This document shows positions 55,791 to 64,000 of a stretch of 64,000 nucleotides of DNA, in pieces. The notes beneath the pieces are model-generated. The model was not told where the DNA came from, ran no database searches, and saw only the letters and a list, made by a program, of their open reading frames with translations. Position 1 is the stretch's first letter, and every line of letters begins with the position of its first letter. This DNA comes from Acidobacteriota bacterium (GTDB taxonomy: Bacteria > Acidobacteriota > Terriglobia > Acidiferrales > UBA7541): positions 1 to 64,000 of the forward strand of contig QHYH01000090.1 of the NCBI GenBank assembly GCA_003223215.1. Reading direction: 5' to 3'. The position numbers and the translations under genes are program-made.

Positions 55791-55815
55791 GGACGAGTTA
55801 GAGGGAGTCGGACAG

Positions 55816-56562
55816 ATGAATCTTTCACCCGTTTTGTTTTTTCATATTTGCGCGGGGACTTCGGGACTGTTCTCTGGCGCCGCCGCTTTGTCTTTCCGTA
55901 AAGGCTCCCGGTGGCATGTCTTGGCGGGCAGAGTCTTCGTTGGGTCCATGCTGGCCATGGCCGCTGGCGCGGTGTACTTGGCGATCGTAAAGCACCAGCC
56001 AAACAATATTGGCGGCGGCATTTTTACGTTCTACCTGATACTGACGGCCTGGCTTACCGCTCGTCGCGCCGACGGCGAAACGAGCAAATTCGATTGGGTT
56101 GCATTTCTGATTCCCTTGGCGCTTGGGACTCTCACTTGGTTCTCCGGAGTGGAAAAGATGCGCACCGCGGGACCGCCTAAAGACGGAGTTCCCGCCGGAA
56201 TGCATTTTTTCATGGGTTGCATAATGCTGCTGGCTGCGGCGGGAGACGTTCGCATGCTCGCGCGCGGCGGCGTCTTGGGCACAAAGCGCATTCCCAGGCA
56301 TCTTTGGCGCATGTGTTTTGGGCTGTTTATCGCCACCGGATCCTTTTTCCTTGGACCCGCGAACCGCCCACTCAGACTGCTTGCGGCCGTGGGGCTCCGG
56401 CAGAAACTATTCCGAGAATTATTCCGCCAAGAAGTGCTTCTTTTTCTGGCTGTCCTGCCGCTGCCGCTGCTGATCTTCTGGCTCATCCGCGTGCGCTTCA
56501 CGAATGCATACATTCGACACCCGGTGCCTAGCGGCGGCAAAGTTCAGTCGTTGCCGACTTAG
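55816..56562 (+). CDS. DUF2306-like membrane protein
   Basis: 248 residues from the ATG at 55816 (GAGGGAGT upstream). Six to seven membrane spans; SPVLFFHICAGTSGLFSGAA with the membrane His, HVLAGRVFVGSMLAMAAGAV and IPRHLWRMCFGLFIATGSFF suggest a cytochrome-b561-like or DUF2306 family with conserved histidines. Haem binding is a guess. The last third (ELFRQEVLLFLAVLPLPLLI) adds a further hydrophobic pair. It lies on the same strand as its neighbours but about 50 bp before the sigma factor gene, so the transcript boundary is unclear. Confidence 0.7.
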   Translation: MNLSPVLFFHICAGTSGLFSGAAALSFRKGSRWHVLAGRVFVGSMLAMAAGAVYLAIVKHQPNNIGGGIFTFYLILTAWLTARRADGETSKFDWVAFLIPLALGTLTWFSGVEKMRTAGPPKDGVPAGMHFFMGCIMLLAAAGDVRMLARGGVLGTKRIPRHLWRMCFGLFIATGSFFLGPANRPLRLLAAVGLRQKLFRELFRQEVLLFLAVLPLPLLIFWLIRVRFTNAYIRHPVPSGGKVQSLPT

Positions 56563-56612
56563 GCGCCAGCTCCTCCACAATATTTGCGGCTCTTATGCGT
56601 CTTCACAAGTAG

Positions 56613-57209
56613 ATGGATCATGCGCTGACAAAACAGTGGGCAATGGCTGAACAAGATCAGCGGATCTCCGAAGTGGTGAAGCGGGAGCGGTCCCGGCTGC
56701 GCAATTTCATTCGCAGACGGGTGGCGGACCCGAGCGACGTTGAGGACATTCTACAGGACGTCTTCTACAGGCTGGTAGAAGCCAACCGCCTGCTGATGCC
56801 GATCGAGCACGTCACGGGCTGGCTTTTTCGCGTGGCGCGCAATCGCATCACGGATCTTTTCCGCAAGCACAAGCCGGAGAATTTTGCCCACGCATTGGCC
56901 GAGGGCGAAGAAGGCGAGCTGCTCGAGATCGAGGATCTGCTGCCATCGCCGGATGCCGGGCCGGAAGCGGTCTACGTCCGCAGTTTGCTTCTCGACGAAC
57001 TGGAACTGGCGCTCGACGAACTGCCGGACGAGCACCGCGAAGTATTCGTCGCGCACGAATTGGATGGACAGAGCTTCAAGCAGATGGCGGCTGAAACCGG
57101 AGTGGGCGTGAATACGCTGCTCTCGCGCAAACGTTATGCAGTGCTGCATCTGCGCGAGCGATTGCGAAGCAGCTACGAGGAATTCATAAAAGGGAGGGAC
57201 AGAACATGA
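56613..57209 (+). CDS. ECF-type RNA polymerase sigma factor
   Basis: 198 residues. Region 2 covers RLRNFIRRRVADPSDVEDIL, QDVFYRLVEA and HVTGWLFRVARNRITDLFRK. Region 4 covers LALDELPDEHREVFVAHELD and GVGVNTLLSRKRYAVLHLRE. It directs polymerase to specific stress promoters. It overlaps by 4 bp with a small membrane protein gene, which may be its anti-sigma factor or a membrane partner. An alternative start at 56643 is possible. Confidence 0.9.
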   Translation: MDHALTKQWAMAEQDQRISEVVKRERSRLRNFIRRRVADPSDVEDILQDVFYRLVEANRLLMPIEHVTGWLFRVARNRITDLFRKHKPENFAHALAEGEEGELLEIEDLLPSPDAGPEAVYVRSLLLDELELALDELPDEHREVFVAHELDGQSFKQMAAETGVGVNTLLSRKRYAVLHLRERLRSSYEEFIKGRDRT

Positions 57210-57580
57210 GAAAAAGGTGGATTTGGCTAGCTCCAGCGGCGATCGCCGGAATCATCCTATTTACTTTCATTGGCGGAGAGCTCGTAATGCATCTCTGGAA
57301 TTGGCTGCTACCGCCACTGTTCGGCTGGCGCCTAATTACCTTCTGGCAGGCGCTCGGACTGTTGCTTCTCTGCCGGATTCTGTTCGGCGGCTGGGGCGGT
57401 TCTGGGGGCGGGAAAGGGCACATGCGTCATCGCATGAGGGAAGGCATGGCGGAGAGAATGGGGGAACGCATGAGAGAACGGTGGGAAAAGATGACGCCGG
57501 AGGAACGCGAAAAATTCCGCCAAGGCCTTGGCGGCTGCTGGGACCGCGAGGCGCCTGCCGATTCCAAGCCGATGACGTGA
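57206..57580 (+). CDS. small membrane protein coupled to ECF sigma factor
   Basis: 124 residues, overlapping the sigma gene by 4 bp (ATGA). Two membrane spans (WLAPAAIAGIILFTFIGGEL and WQALGLLLLCRILFGGWGG) are followed by a charged C-terminal helix rich in Arg/Met/Glu (MRERWEKMTPEEREKFRQGL), which resembles CpxP/Spy-like segments. No zinc-binding anti-sigma motif (HxxxCxxC) is seen. The position suggests regulation of the sigma factor, but this is inference. Confidence 0.7.
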   Translation: MRKRWIWLAPAAIAGIILFTFIGGELVMHLWNWLLPPLFGWRLITFWQALGLLLLCRILFGGWGGSGGGKGHMRHRMREGMAERMGERMRERWEKMTPEEREKFRQGLGGCWDREAPADSKPMT

Positions 57581-57722
57581 GCGCAGGCCAAGCAGCCTCA
57601 AGTGCGCTCGGATCACATGGAATGAACTGACCAATGAGATGACGACAGGCACTGGATGTGGCCTAGCAGGTCAGGTTGAAACGAAGGGCCTCGTCTCAAG
57701 CGAATCATTCCGAGGAGGGGAC

Positions 57723-58421
57723 ATGGATTCAACCAAAAAGACAGCAAGGATCGCGGGCCTGCTGTACCTAGTGAACGGAGTGACCGGCTTCTTCAGCATC
57801 ATCTATGTCCCCGGCAAACTGATCGTATCTGGTAACACGGCTGCAACCGCCAACAACATTCTCGCTTCCGAGAGGCTTTTCCGTCTCGGCATCGTCTCGG
57901 AACTCATTTGCGCGGCCGAATTTATCTTCCTGCTCTGGGTTCTTTACCGATTACTCAGCGGGGTGAACAAGACGCATGCTTCGCTGATGGTGATTCTGGG
58001 TTTAGTCTTCGTTCCCATTATGTTCGTGAATACGCTGAACGAGATCGCCGCCCTGACGCTCTTGCGGGGCGCCGATTTCCTATCGGTCTTCGGCCAATCG
58101 CAACGTGAGGCCTTGGCCATGCTGTTCCTCGATTTGCATCGGTACGGGTTTGTGGTCGGCTGGATCTTTGGCCTCTGGCTTTTCCCCTTCGGAGTTCTTG
58201 TATTCAAGTCGGGTTTCCTCCCCCGCATCCTCGGCGTCCTGCTGATCGTCGCGGGCTTCGGCTACCTTGCGGACAGTCTCATACCGTTGCTTCTGCCCAG
58301 TTACGAAAATATGGTGGGCCGATTGGCGGGCATCCCACTGACGCTTGGCGAACCGGCGATGATCTTATGGCTTTTGATTATGGGCGCAAAGGATCAACCA
58401 CTTGCTGCCATAGCCTCATGA
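57723..58421 (+). CDS. DUF4386 family membrane protein
   Basis: 232 residues from the ATG at 57723 (GAGGAGGGGAC upstream). Six or so membrane spans: KKTARIAGLLYLVNGVTGFF, LICAAEFIFLLWVLYRLLSG, SLMVILGLVFVPIMFVNTLN, HRYGFVVGWIFGLWLFPFGV and LPRILGVLLIVAGFGYLADS. This is the usual form of DUF4386. Function unknown. It is intact, unlike the relative at 55227. Confidence 0.85.
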   Translation: MDSTKKTARIAGLLYLVNGVTGFFSIIYVPGKLIVSGNTAATANNILASERLFRLGIVSELICAAEFIFLLWVLYRLLSGVNKTHASLMVILGLVFVPIMFVNTLNEIAALTLLRGADFLSVFGQSQREALAMLFLDLHRYGFVVGWIFGLWLFPFGVLVFKSGFLPRILGVLLIVAGFGYLADSLIPLLLPSYENMVGRLAGIPLTLGEPAMILWLLIMGAKDQPLAAIAS

Positions 58422-58449
58422 CCGACGGCAGGGCCCGGAGGATATCCTC

Positions 58450-59433
58450 ATAAAAGCAATCCTTTATCACACCTACGGTTCGCCTGAAGTTCTCCAATAC
58501 GAAGACATGGACAAGCCGACGCCCAAGGATGATGAAGTTTTGGTCAGAGTACGCGCGGCATCGGTGAATCCCTATGACTGGCACTTCATGAGGGGCATGC
58601 CCTATCCCCTTCGCATGCAAGCCGGGCTCGGCAAACCAAAGGATCCACGACTCGGCGTGGACCTGGCCGGCCAAGTGGAAGCGGTTGGCAGCAAGGTAAC
58701 GCAATTCAGACCGGGCGACGAAGTTTTCGGATGCGCACGCGGGGCCTTTGCCGAATACGCGTGCGCTGCTGACTCCAAAGTGGTCTCTAAGCCGGCCAAC
58801 GTGTCGTTTGAGCATGCGGCCTCCGTACCGATCGCGGGATTGACGGCTTTGCAAGGTCTTCGGCGAGGCGGCGTAAGCGACAAGAGCAAGATTTCGTCAG
58901 GGAAGAAGGTTCTGATTAACGGAGCGGCAGGAGGAGTGGGTACGTTTGCCGTCGAGATCGCCAAGTCCTTTGCCGCCGAAGTGACCGGGGTATGCAGCAC
59001 GAAGAATGTGGATTTGTTGCGATCGCTCGGAGCAGCTCGGGTGGTTGACTACACCAAAGAGGATTTCACCGAGAGCGGACCACGTTATGACGTGATTTTC
59101 GACTGCGTGGCGAACCATACGTTGTCCGCTTTCCGGCGGGTCTTGCATGCCAAGGGAAGCTACATCATGGTCGGAGCGGCGGATGGAGGCGGGCGCTGGA
59201 TGATCGGACTGCTGGCTCGTTTGATGAAGGCGTCGGTGTTGTCGCGCTTCGCGGGCCAGAAACTGGCCATGATTGGGGCGAAAATAACCAGGGAGGACTT
59301 GGCTACTTTGGGAGAACTCATGAACACCGGAAAGGTCACACCGGTCATCGGCCGCCGTTACCGGCTGAGTGAAGTTCCTGAGGGCATTCGGTATCACGAG
59401 CAAGGCCACGCGCGCGGGGAAAGGTGGTCGTAA
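58450..59433 (+). CDS. MDR-type NAD(P)-dependent oxidoreductase
   Basis: A quinone-oxidoreductase/alcohol-dehydrogenase-like protein without zinc ligands: YGSPEVLQYED, RVRAASVNPYDWHFMRGMPY, LGVDLAGQVEAVGSKVTQFR, INGAAGGVGTFAVEIAKSFA (nucleotide-binding), and VDYTKEDF. Homology begins at an ATA (58450), where other members have ATG; GGAGG at 58437-58441 is correctly spaced for it. An ATG at 58507 would cut off the first 19 residues. At the 3' end the usual GHARGKVVVTV motif is reached only after a one-base frame change (GTGGTCGTAACG from about 59425), so the last residues shown are probably wrong. Confidence 0.75.
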   Translation: MKAILYHTYGSPEVLQYEDMDKPTPKDDEVLVRVRAASVNPYDWHFMRGMPYPLRMQAGLGKPKDPRLGVDLAGQVEAVGSKVTQFRPGDEVFGCARGAFAEYACAADSKVVSKPANVSFEHAASVPIAGLTALQGLRRGGVSDKSKISSGKKVLINGAAGGVGTFAVEIAKSFAAEVTGVCSTKNVDLLRSLGAARVVDYTKEDFTESGPRYDVIFDCVANHTLSAFRRVLHAKGSYIMVGAADGGGRWMIGLLARLMKASVLSRFAGQKLAMIGAKITREDLATLGELMNTGKVTPVIGRRYRLSEVPEGIRYHEQGHARGERWS

Positions 59434-59661
59434 CGGTCCAATAGAACAACTTAGGAGGGCGCCGGACCCGGCCGTGTTCCATGTCGCGCGGGAACGCTCG
59501 GAAAGGAACGGCTGACACCACGATCACCTTCTGCATCAGAAAAATCAATCGGGGCTATGAAAATTTCAAACTGCGGCGCCCGGGCGGGATGCGTATAATC
59601 CTCCTGCGAACGGGAAACGGGTCCCCGGCAGTGAATCCAGACCAGCGGAGCGGACAACGTT

Positions 59662-61122
59662 ATGAAGTGCCGAGGGTGTAGGTGTAGTCTCCTCTTCGTC
59701 CTGGGATCCATGCTGCTCGCTGCGGCCCCGCTTGCCGGAGAACCAGCGCCGTCCCTTCTTACCGCGAACCCTTCTCGAGCCGCCGCCCTTTTCTTCGAGA
59801 CTCCGGAACCGGCACAGCACGTAGCTGAGAAGCTCGCCGAGCTCGACCAGCGCATCACCGCGGCGCAATCTTCGGCCGACAACGCCTGGATGCTGGTGAG
59901 CGCGGCGCTGGTGCTGATGATGACCGGGCCGGGCTTGGCGCTTTTCTACGGCGGGCTGGTTCGGCGGAAAAATACGCTGGCGATTATGATGCAGAGTTTT
60001 GCCTTGATGGCGCTGATTACGGTGATGTGGGCACTGGTTGGTTACAGCTTGTGCTTTGGGGGCAGCGGGCCGGTCGTCGGCGGATTCGAACACGCGTTTT
60101 TGCGGGGCGTGGGCGCCGAGCCGAATCCCGACTATGCGGGGACGATTCCGCAGATGACTTTTATGGTGTACCAGTTGATGTTCGCGGTGATCACGCCGGC
60201 GTTGATCACCGGCGCGACGGCCGAGCGCATGAGATTCAGCGGAACGGTGCTGTTCATGGTGCTGTGGTTCCTGGTGGTGTACGCTCCGCTGGCCCACATG
60301 GTGTGGGGGAAGGGCGGTTTGCTCAGCGCTTCGCTCGGGGGGAAATTCCCGACGCTCGACTTTGCCGGCGGCACGGTTGTGCATATTTCTTCGGGTGTTT
60401 CGGCGCTGGTGTGCGCGCTTTATCTTGGCAAGCGTACGGGATACCCCAGGCAACCCATGCCCCCGCATAGCCTGGTGCTGAGCTTCATCGGCGCGTGCTT
60501 GCTGTGGGTGGGGTGGTTTGGCTTCAACGCGGGAAGCGCGCTCGCGGCGGGCTCTTTGGCGTCGAGCGCCTTTGTGGCCACGCACTTCGGAGCGGCTGCC
60601 GCGGCGCTCGCCTGGAGCGCGGCAGAATGGATCAAGAATGGCCGGGCCAGCGCTCTCGGCGCAATCTCCGGCGCCGTGGCCGGGCTGGTAGCCATTACGC
60701 CGGCAGCGGGATTTGTGGGGCCCATGCCTGCGCTCGTGATCGGAGCGGTCGCCGGAGTATGTTGCTTCGCGATGGTCACCCGGGTCAAGGCGGCCTTCGG
60801 TTATGATGACGCGCTCGATGCTTTCGGCGTGCACGGCGCGGGCGGCACGATTGGCGCGCTGCTGACCGGCGTTTTCGCGCAACAAGTCGTGAATCCCATC
60901 TTTGGCGTGGGAAAGGCGGTGGGCGGGCTCGATGGTCACTGGGGCCAGGTGGGAAACCAGCTGGTGGGCGTGCTCGTGGCGTGGGCCTTCGCGCTGGTGG
61001 GAACGACCGTACTGCTCAAAATTGTGGATTTGCTAACCGGCTTGCGCGTACCGGAAGAGCATGAACAGGAAGGACTGGACATTACGCAACACGGCGAAGA
61101 GGCTTATAACCTGGAGACCTGA
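59662..61122 (+). CDS. amt: ammonium transporter (Amt family)
   Basis: 486 residues. A signal peptide (CSLLFVLGSMLLAAAPLAG) and a short periplasmic part precede eleven membrane spans: LMMTGPGLALFYGGLVRRKN, GATAERMRFSGTVLFM, FAGGTVVHISSGVSALVCAL with the first pore His, and DALDAFGVHGAGGTIGALLT with the second. It conducts ammonium and is normally closed by PII binding to its cytoplasmic C-terminus. The PII gene glnB follows 132 bp downstream. A weak -10 (TATAAT, 59594-59599) lies upstream. Confidence 0.95.
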   Translation: MKCRGCRCSLLFVLGSMLLAAAPLAGEPAPSLLTANPSRAAALFFETPEPAQHVAEKLAELDQRITAAQSSADNAWMLVSAALVLMMTGPGLALFYGGLVRRKNTLAIMMQSFALMALITVMWALVGYSLCFGGSGPVVGGFEHAFLRGVGAEPNPDYAGTIPQMTFMVYQLMFAVITPALITGATAERMRFSGTVLFMVLWFLVVYAPLAHMVWGKGGLLSASLGGKFPTLDFAGGTVVHISSGVSALVCALYLGKRTGYPRQPMPPHSLVLSFIGACLLWVGWFGFNAGSALAAGSLASSAFVATHFGAAAAALAWSAAEWIKNGRASALGAISGAVAGLVAITPAAGFVGPMPALVIGAVAGVCCFAMVTRVKAAFGYDDALDAFGVHGAGGTIGALLTGVFAQQVVNPIFGVGKAVGGLDGHWGQVGNQLVGVLVAWAFALVGTTVLLKIVDLLTGLRVPEEHEQEGLDITQHGEEAYNLET

Positions 61123-61254
61123 GAGATTGCTCCACAGGACTGGTTTCCCGGTCCATTTCGAGGAACCAGGACGACAAGAAAAACGAGATCCCTCGCTTGG
61201 TTCGGGATGAGGACGGGCGGCGCGGGGTAACCAGGGGGCGGAGCGGAAACATCC

Positions 61255-61593
61255 ATGATGAAACTTGAGGCAGTCATTCAGCCCTCGCGGTTCGAATCCG
61301 TGAAAGACGCGCTGCGCGAAATCGGCGTCGAAGGAATGACCGTTACCGAAGTCCGCGGCCACGGCCGCCAAAAGGGCCACACCGAAGTGTACCGCGGACG
61401 CGAATACACCGTGGATCTGTTGCCGAAGATCAAGCTGGAAATGGTTTTGCCGGACGCGCTGGTAAACCGTGTCGTGGACACCATTTTGAAGTCCGCCAAG
61501 ACAGGAAAGATTGGTGACGGTAAGATATTCCTGTCGAGGGTGGACGAAGCCATCCGGATCCGTAACGAAGAGCGCGGCGAAAATGCGCTCTAG
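61255..61593 (+). CDS. glnB: nitrogen regulatory protein PII
   Basis: 112 residues, start MMKLEAVIQPSRFESVKDAL. The T-loop keeps RGHGRQKGHTEVYRGREYTV with Tyr51 (uridylylation site), then LPKIKLEMVLPDAL, and the C-terminal signature TGKIGDGKIFLSRVDEAIRI. It senses 2-oxoglutarate and ATP/ADP and regulates Amt and glutamine synthetase control. The start at 61255 fits the family numbering. It lies between amt and glnD, so the uridylyltransferase is next to its substrate. Confidence 0.95.
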   Translation: MMKLEAVIQPSRFESVKDALREIGVEGMTVTEVRGHGRQKGHTEVYRGREYTVDLLPKIKLEMVLPDALVNRVVDTILKSAKTGKIGDGKIFLSRVDEAIRIRNEERGENAL

Positions 61594-61710
61594 GTATGGG
61601 TCGTTCCGGGCGCCTCCGGCCAGCCAGGAACCTGACCCGCGAGCCGAGAGAACGTGAGGATCGCTGCCCGCCCGGGTTTGCTTCAGGGATCCCGCCCTCT
61701 AACTAAGAAC

Positions 61711-64000
61711 ATGCAAGAGTCGCCTACGCCCCTGTCCGTGCTCGGCCCGCAGGCCGACGCGGAACGGCAGAAAATCCGGCAAGAGTTTGAAGCCGGCACG
61801 AGTGCGCGAGACACGCTGCACGCGATCTGCGAATTGGCGGACCATCATGTCCGGCAGATTTTCGGCGAAGTTCTGCGCGTGCAGAATCGCGAACCAGAGG
61901 GACTTTGCCTGCTGGCGCTCGGCGGCTACGGGCGGCGCATGCTTTTCCCCTATTCCGACCTCGACATTCTTTTTCTGTTTGGGAGCGAGCGCACCGAGCA
62001 GGAATTCCGGCCGCTGATCTCCGAGTTTGCGCGGACGCTGTGGGATCTGGGTTTCCGCGTCAGCTCGGCAGGACGCACGCTTGAAGAGTCGAAGCGCATC
62101 GAAGAAGACAACGCCGAATTTCATCTGGCGTTGCTCGACCGCAGATTTCTGGTGGGAGATGCCGCGCTTTTTGAAAAACTGGACGAGAAGGTGCTTCCCG
62201 GCTCGGAAAGGCAGGCGCGGGCCTTCATGCTCGGGCAGCTGCATCGCCTTACCAGGGACCGCCTGACGCGCTACGGCAACACCATTTTTCACCTCGAACC
62301 GAACGTAAAGGATTCGCCTGGAGGAATGCGCGATTACCAGGCGACCACTTGGCTGCGTCGGCTGGCCGAAGAGAAAAAAGGAATTCGCAACATCACCGCC
62401 GCCGAAGAAGAGCTTTGCGCTTCGGCGGTCGATTTTCTAAGCGCGACACGATGTTTTTTGCATTACAGCAACGGGCGCAACGATAACACCCTGACTTACG
62501 AACTGCAGGAAGCGGCCGCGGAGCGCGCGCTCGGAATCGGCGACGGCGTCAAGAGAACGCCGGCGGAATGGATGCGGCAGTATTTTCGCCACGCGCGAAC
62601 CCTGAACCGGCATCTTCTCCGTTACCTGGAGCAGCGCGCGCCGGTTCCTTTGACGCTGCGGCAACGGCTTAGAAATGCCGCCCGGGTAGCGAAGTACGAT
62701 GTGCCCCTGAGCAAATACTTTCACGTCAGGGACGGCTTGCTCGAAATAAGCGACCTTTCCGCTCTTTCCGATCGCGCGATTACCTATTCGTTTTTTGCCG
62801 AGTGCGCGCGCACGGGAACGCCGTTGAGCCGCGAGGCCGAGCGCTGCCTCGGCTACGTCTTGATCCATCCGGAGCTTCCGCCCAAAAACACGGAGATGGG
62901 GTGGGAAATGCTGCGCGAAATCCTGGGCTCGGACTACCCGGGCCTGGCTTTGCGCCCCATGCAGAGGCTCGGGCTGCTCGCGGAAGTGCTGCCGGAATTC
63001 GCGCTGATCGATTCGCTGGTGGTGCGCGATTTTTATCACCGCTACACCGTGGACGAGCACACCCTGCGCACCATCGAGCACCTGCAGGAACTCGCCGACC
63101 CGCCCGACGAGCGCGGAGCGCATTTCACGCAACTCTGGAAGACCGCGGAGCGGCGCGACCTGCTGATTCTCGCGCTGCTGCTGCACGATGTCGGCAAAGG
63201 CATGCCGGTCGAGAATCACGTCACCGGGAGCCTCGCGGCGCTCGATAGCGCGGCCAAGCGCTTGAAACTTTCTTCCGAGGAAAGAGGGGAAATTCAAGCG
63301 CTCATTGAACACCATCTGGACATGTCCGCTACCGTGCAGCGCCGCGACATCTTCGATCCCGCCACGGTTGCCGGATTTGCGGAGTCCGTAACCAACCAGG
63401 AACGGCTGCAACGATTGTGCCTGCTCACCTACGCGGACATCCATGCGGTGAATCCGGAAGCACTGACGCCTTGGAAAGCGGAAATGCTGTGGCAACTATT
63501 TGTCGCCACTTCGAATTACTTCAGCCGGACCCTCGACCGCGACCGGCTGCGCGCGCACGACGAAGTCTCGCTGCTTGGGCGCATCCAGGCGAGCGCCGGC
63601 GGCCGAGCTTCGACCGAGGAAATCGAGCGGTTCCTCGAAGGATTCCCGCGGCGCTATCTCGCGATGCACTCGGCGGAGCAAATCGCCACGCATTTCGGGA
63701 TGTACCGCAAACTCAGCGAGGAACCGGTCGGGACGCAGGTGGCCGCGACGCGACACGGCTTTGTCCTGACGCTGCTCACCGCCGACCGCCCCGCGCTGTT
63801 CGCCACGATTTCGGGAGTGCTCGCGGGCTGGGGAATGAACATCAACAAAGCCGATGCCTTTTCTAACGGCGCGGGCATCATTCTGGACACCTTTTATTTC
63901 ACCGATTTGCACCGCACCCTCGAACTGAATCCCAGTGAAATCGCGCGCTTCCGGAAGAGCCTCGAGGATGTGCTCGGCGGAAAAGCTGCGCTCGAGCCCC
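61711..64000 (+). CDS. glnD: PII uridylyltransferase/uridylyl-removing enzyme, partial
   Basis: Open to the right edge: 763 residues visible. The nucleotidyltransferase site is GGYGRRMLFPYSDLDILFLF (GG at 71-72, SDLD at 82-85). It is followed by the GlnD-NTase-associated region (FHLEPNVKDSPGGMRDYQAT), an HD domain (ALLLHDVGKGMP, IEHHLDMS) for uridylyl removal, and the start of the first ACT domain (LTLLTADRPALFATISGVLA). Glutamine binds the ACT domains and decides the direction. The second ACT domain is beyond the window. The start at ATG 61711 is 117 bp after glnB. Confidence 0.93.
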   Translation, partial: MQESPTPLSVLGPQADAERQKIRQEFEAGTSARDTLHAICELADHHVRQIFGEVLRVQNREPEGLCLLALGGYGRRMLFPYSDLDILFLFGSERTEQEFRPLISEFARTLWDLGFRVSSAGRTLEESKRIEEDNAEFHLALLDRRFLVGDAALFEKLDEKVLPGSERQARAFMLGQLHRLTRDRLTRYGNTIFHLEPNVKDSPGGMRDYQATTWLRRLAEEKKGIRNITAAEEELCASAVDFLSATRCFLHYSNGRNDNTLTYELQEAAAERALGIGDGVKRTPAEWMRQYFRHARTLNRHLLRYLEQRAPVPLTLRQRLRNAARVAKYDVPLSKYFHVRDGLLEISDLSALSDRAITYSFFAECARTGTPLSREAERCLGYVLIHPELPPKNTEMGWEMLREILGSDYPGLALRPMQRLGLLAEVLPEFALIDSLVVRDFYHRYTVDEHTLRTIEHLQELADPPDERGAHFTQLWKTAERRDLLILALLLHDVGKGMPVENHVTGSLAALDSAAKRLKLSSEERGEIQALIEHHLDMSATVQRRDIFDPATVAGFAESVTNQERLQRLCLLTYADIHAVNPEALTPWKAEMLWQLFVATSNYFSRTLDRDRLRAHDEVSLLGRIQASAGGRASTEEIERFLEGFPRRYLAMHSAEQIATHFGMYRKLSEEPVGTQVAATRHGFVLTLLTADRPALFATISGVLAGWGMNINKADAFSNGAGIILDTFYFTDLHRTLELNPSEIARFRKSLEDVLGGKAALEP

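Noticed and set aside
62437-63495. 352-residue minus-strand frame
   Set aside because: Antisense to glnD, whose catalytic motifs are on the plus strand.
1-64000. CRISPR arrays, tRNA and rRNA genes
   Set aside because: No regularly spaced repeats, no cloverleaf-like sequence and no rRNA landmarks were recognised by eye; a covariance-model search would be decisive.

Overview
The window looks like a chromosomal segment of an acidobacterium (Acidobacteriota). This is an inference from gene content: very long TonB-receptor-like proteins with an N-terminal carboxypeptidase-regulatory-like domain, a tandem array of duplicated ABC permeases next to a PadR regulator, Ser/Thr kinases fused to beta-propellers, winged-helix/TPR regulators and MglA-type GTPases. 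No rRNA, tRNA or CRISPR array was seen. Coding is on both strands, and several genes are visibly decayed beside intact neighbours.

Layout. 1-8.8 kb: a degraded small secreted ORF, a winged-helix/TPR regulator, an alpha-carbonic anhydrase, small hypothetical proteins and a Ser/Thr kinase with a propeller. 9.3-11.7 kb: a gene graveyard with a broken group II intron reverse transcriptase (itself interrupted by about 100 bp carrying two hairpins), an IS91-type transposase fragment, an SRPBCC gene with an internal stop and a truncated, frameshifted alpha/beta hydrolase. 11.8-22.7 kb: a secreted protein, a pseudokinase, a DUF4382/DUF5666-type lipoprotein, an amidohydrolase, an Oar-like outer-membrane protein, a PilZ protein and a small protein. 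23-26.9 kb: a metal-uptake cluster (Cys-rich secreted peptide, outer-membrane channel-like protein, substrate-binding protein, permease) with no ATPase gene nearby. 27-41.5 kb: a PEBP protein, class II aldolase, glutamate dehydrogenase, TonB-like protein, AhpD-like protein, a second Oar-like receptor, YvcK/CofD, a TPR protein, MglA, a TonB-type remnant and a STAS protein. 41.8-50 kb: one decayed and two intact duplicated ABC permeases around a PadR gene.

The most striking region is 50.1-55.2 kb. A same-strand, tightly packed set encodes a secreted protein, a YtrA-type GntR regulator, an ABC ATPase, a membrane protein, a ferritin-like protein and a reductase. The last two match, motif by motif, the cyanobacterial alkane pathway enzymes aldehyde-deformylating oxygenase (ADO) and acyl-ACP reductase (AAR). 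All six ADO iron ligands and the AAR nucleotide-binding loop and catalytic cysteine appear present. A 44-residue membrane peptide overlaps the end of the reductase gene, and a perfect palindrome lies upstream of the set. The ferritin-like protein also has a cysteine-rich tail. The family match is read by eye from remembered motifs and needs a database and structural check.

55.2-64 kb: a decayed and an intact DUF4386 gene, a DUF2306-like membrane protein, an ECF sigma factor with a translationally coupled membrane protein, an MDR oxidoreductase with an apparent ATA start, and a nitrogen-control group amt-glnB-glnD. GlnD would uridylylate the PII protein that gates the ammonium channel. glnD runs off the right edge.
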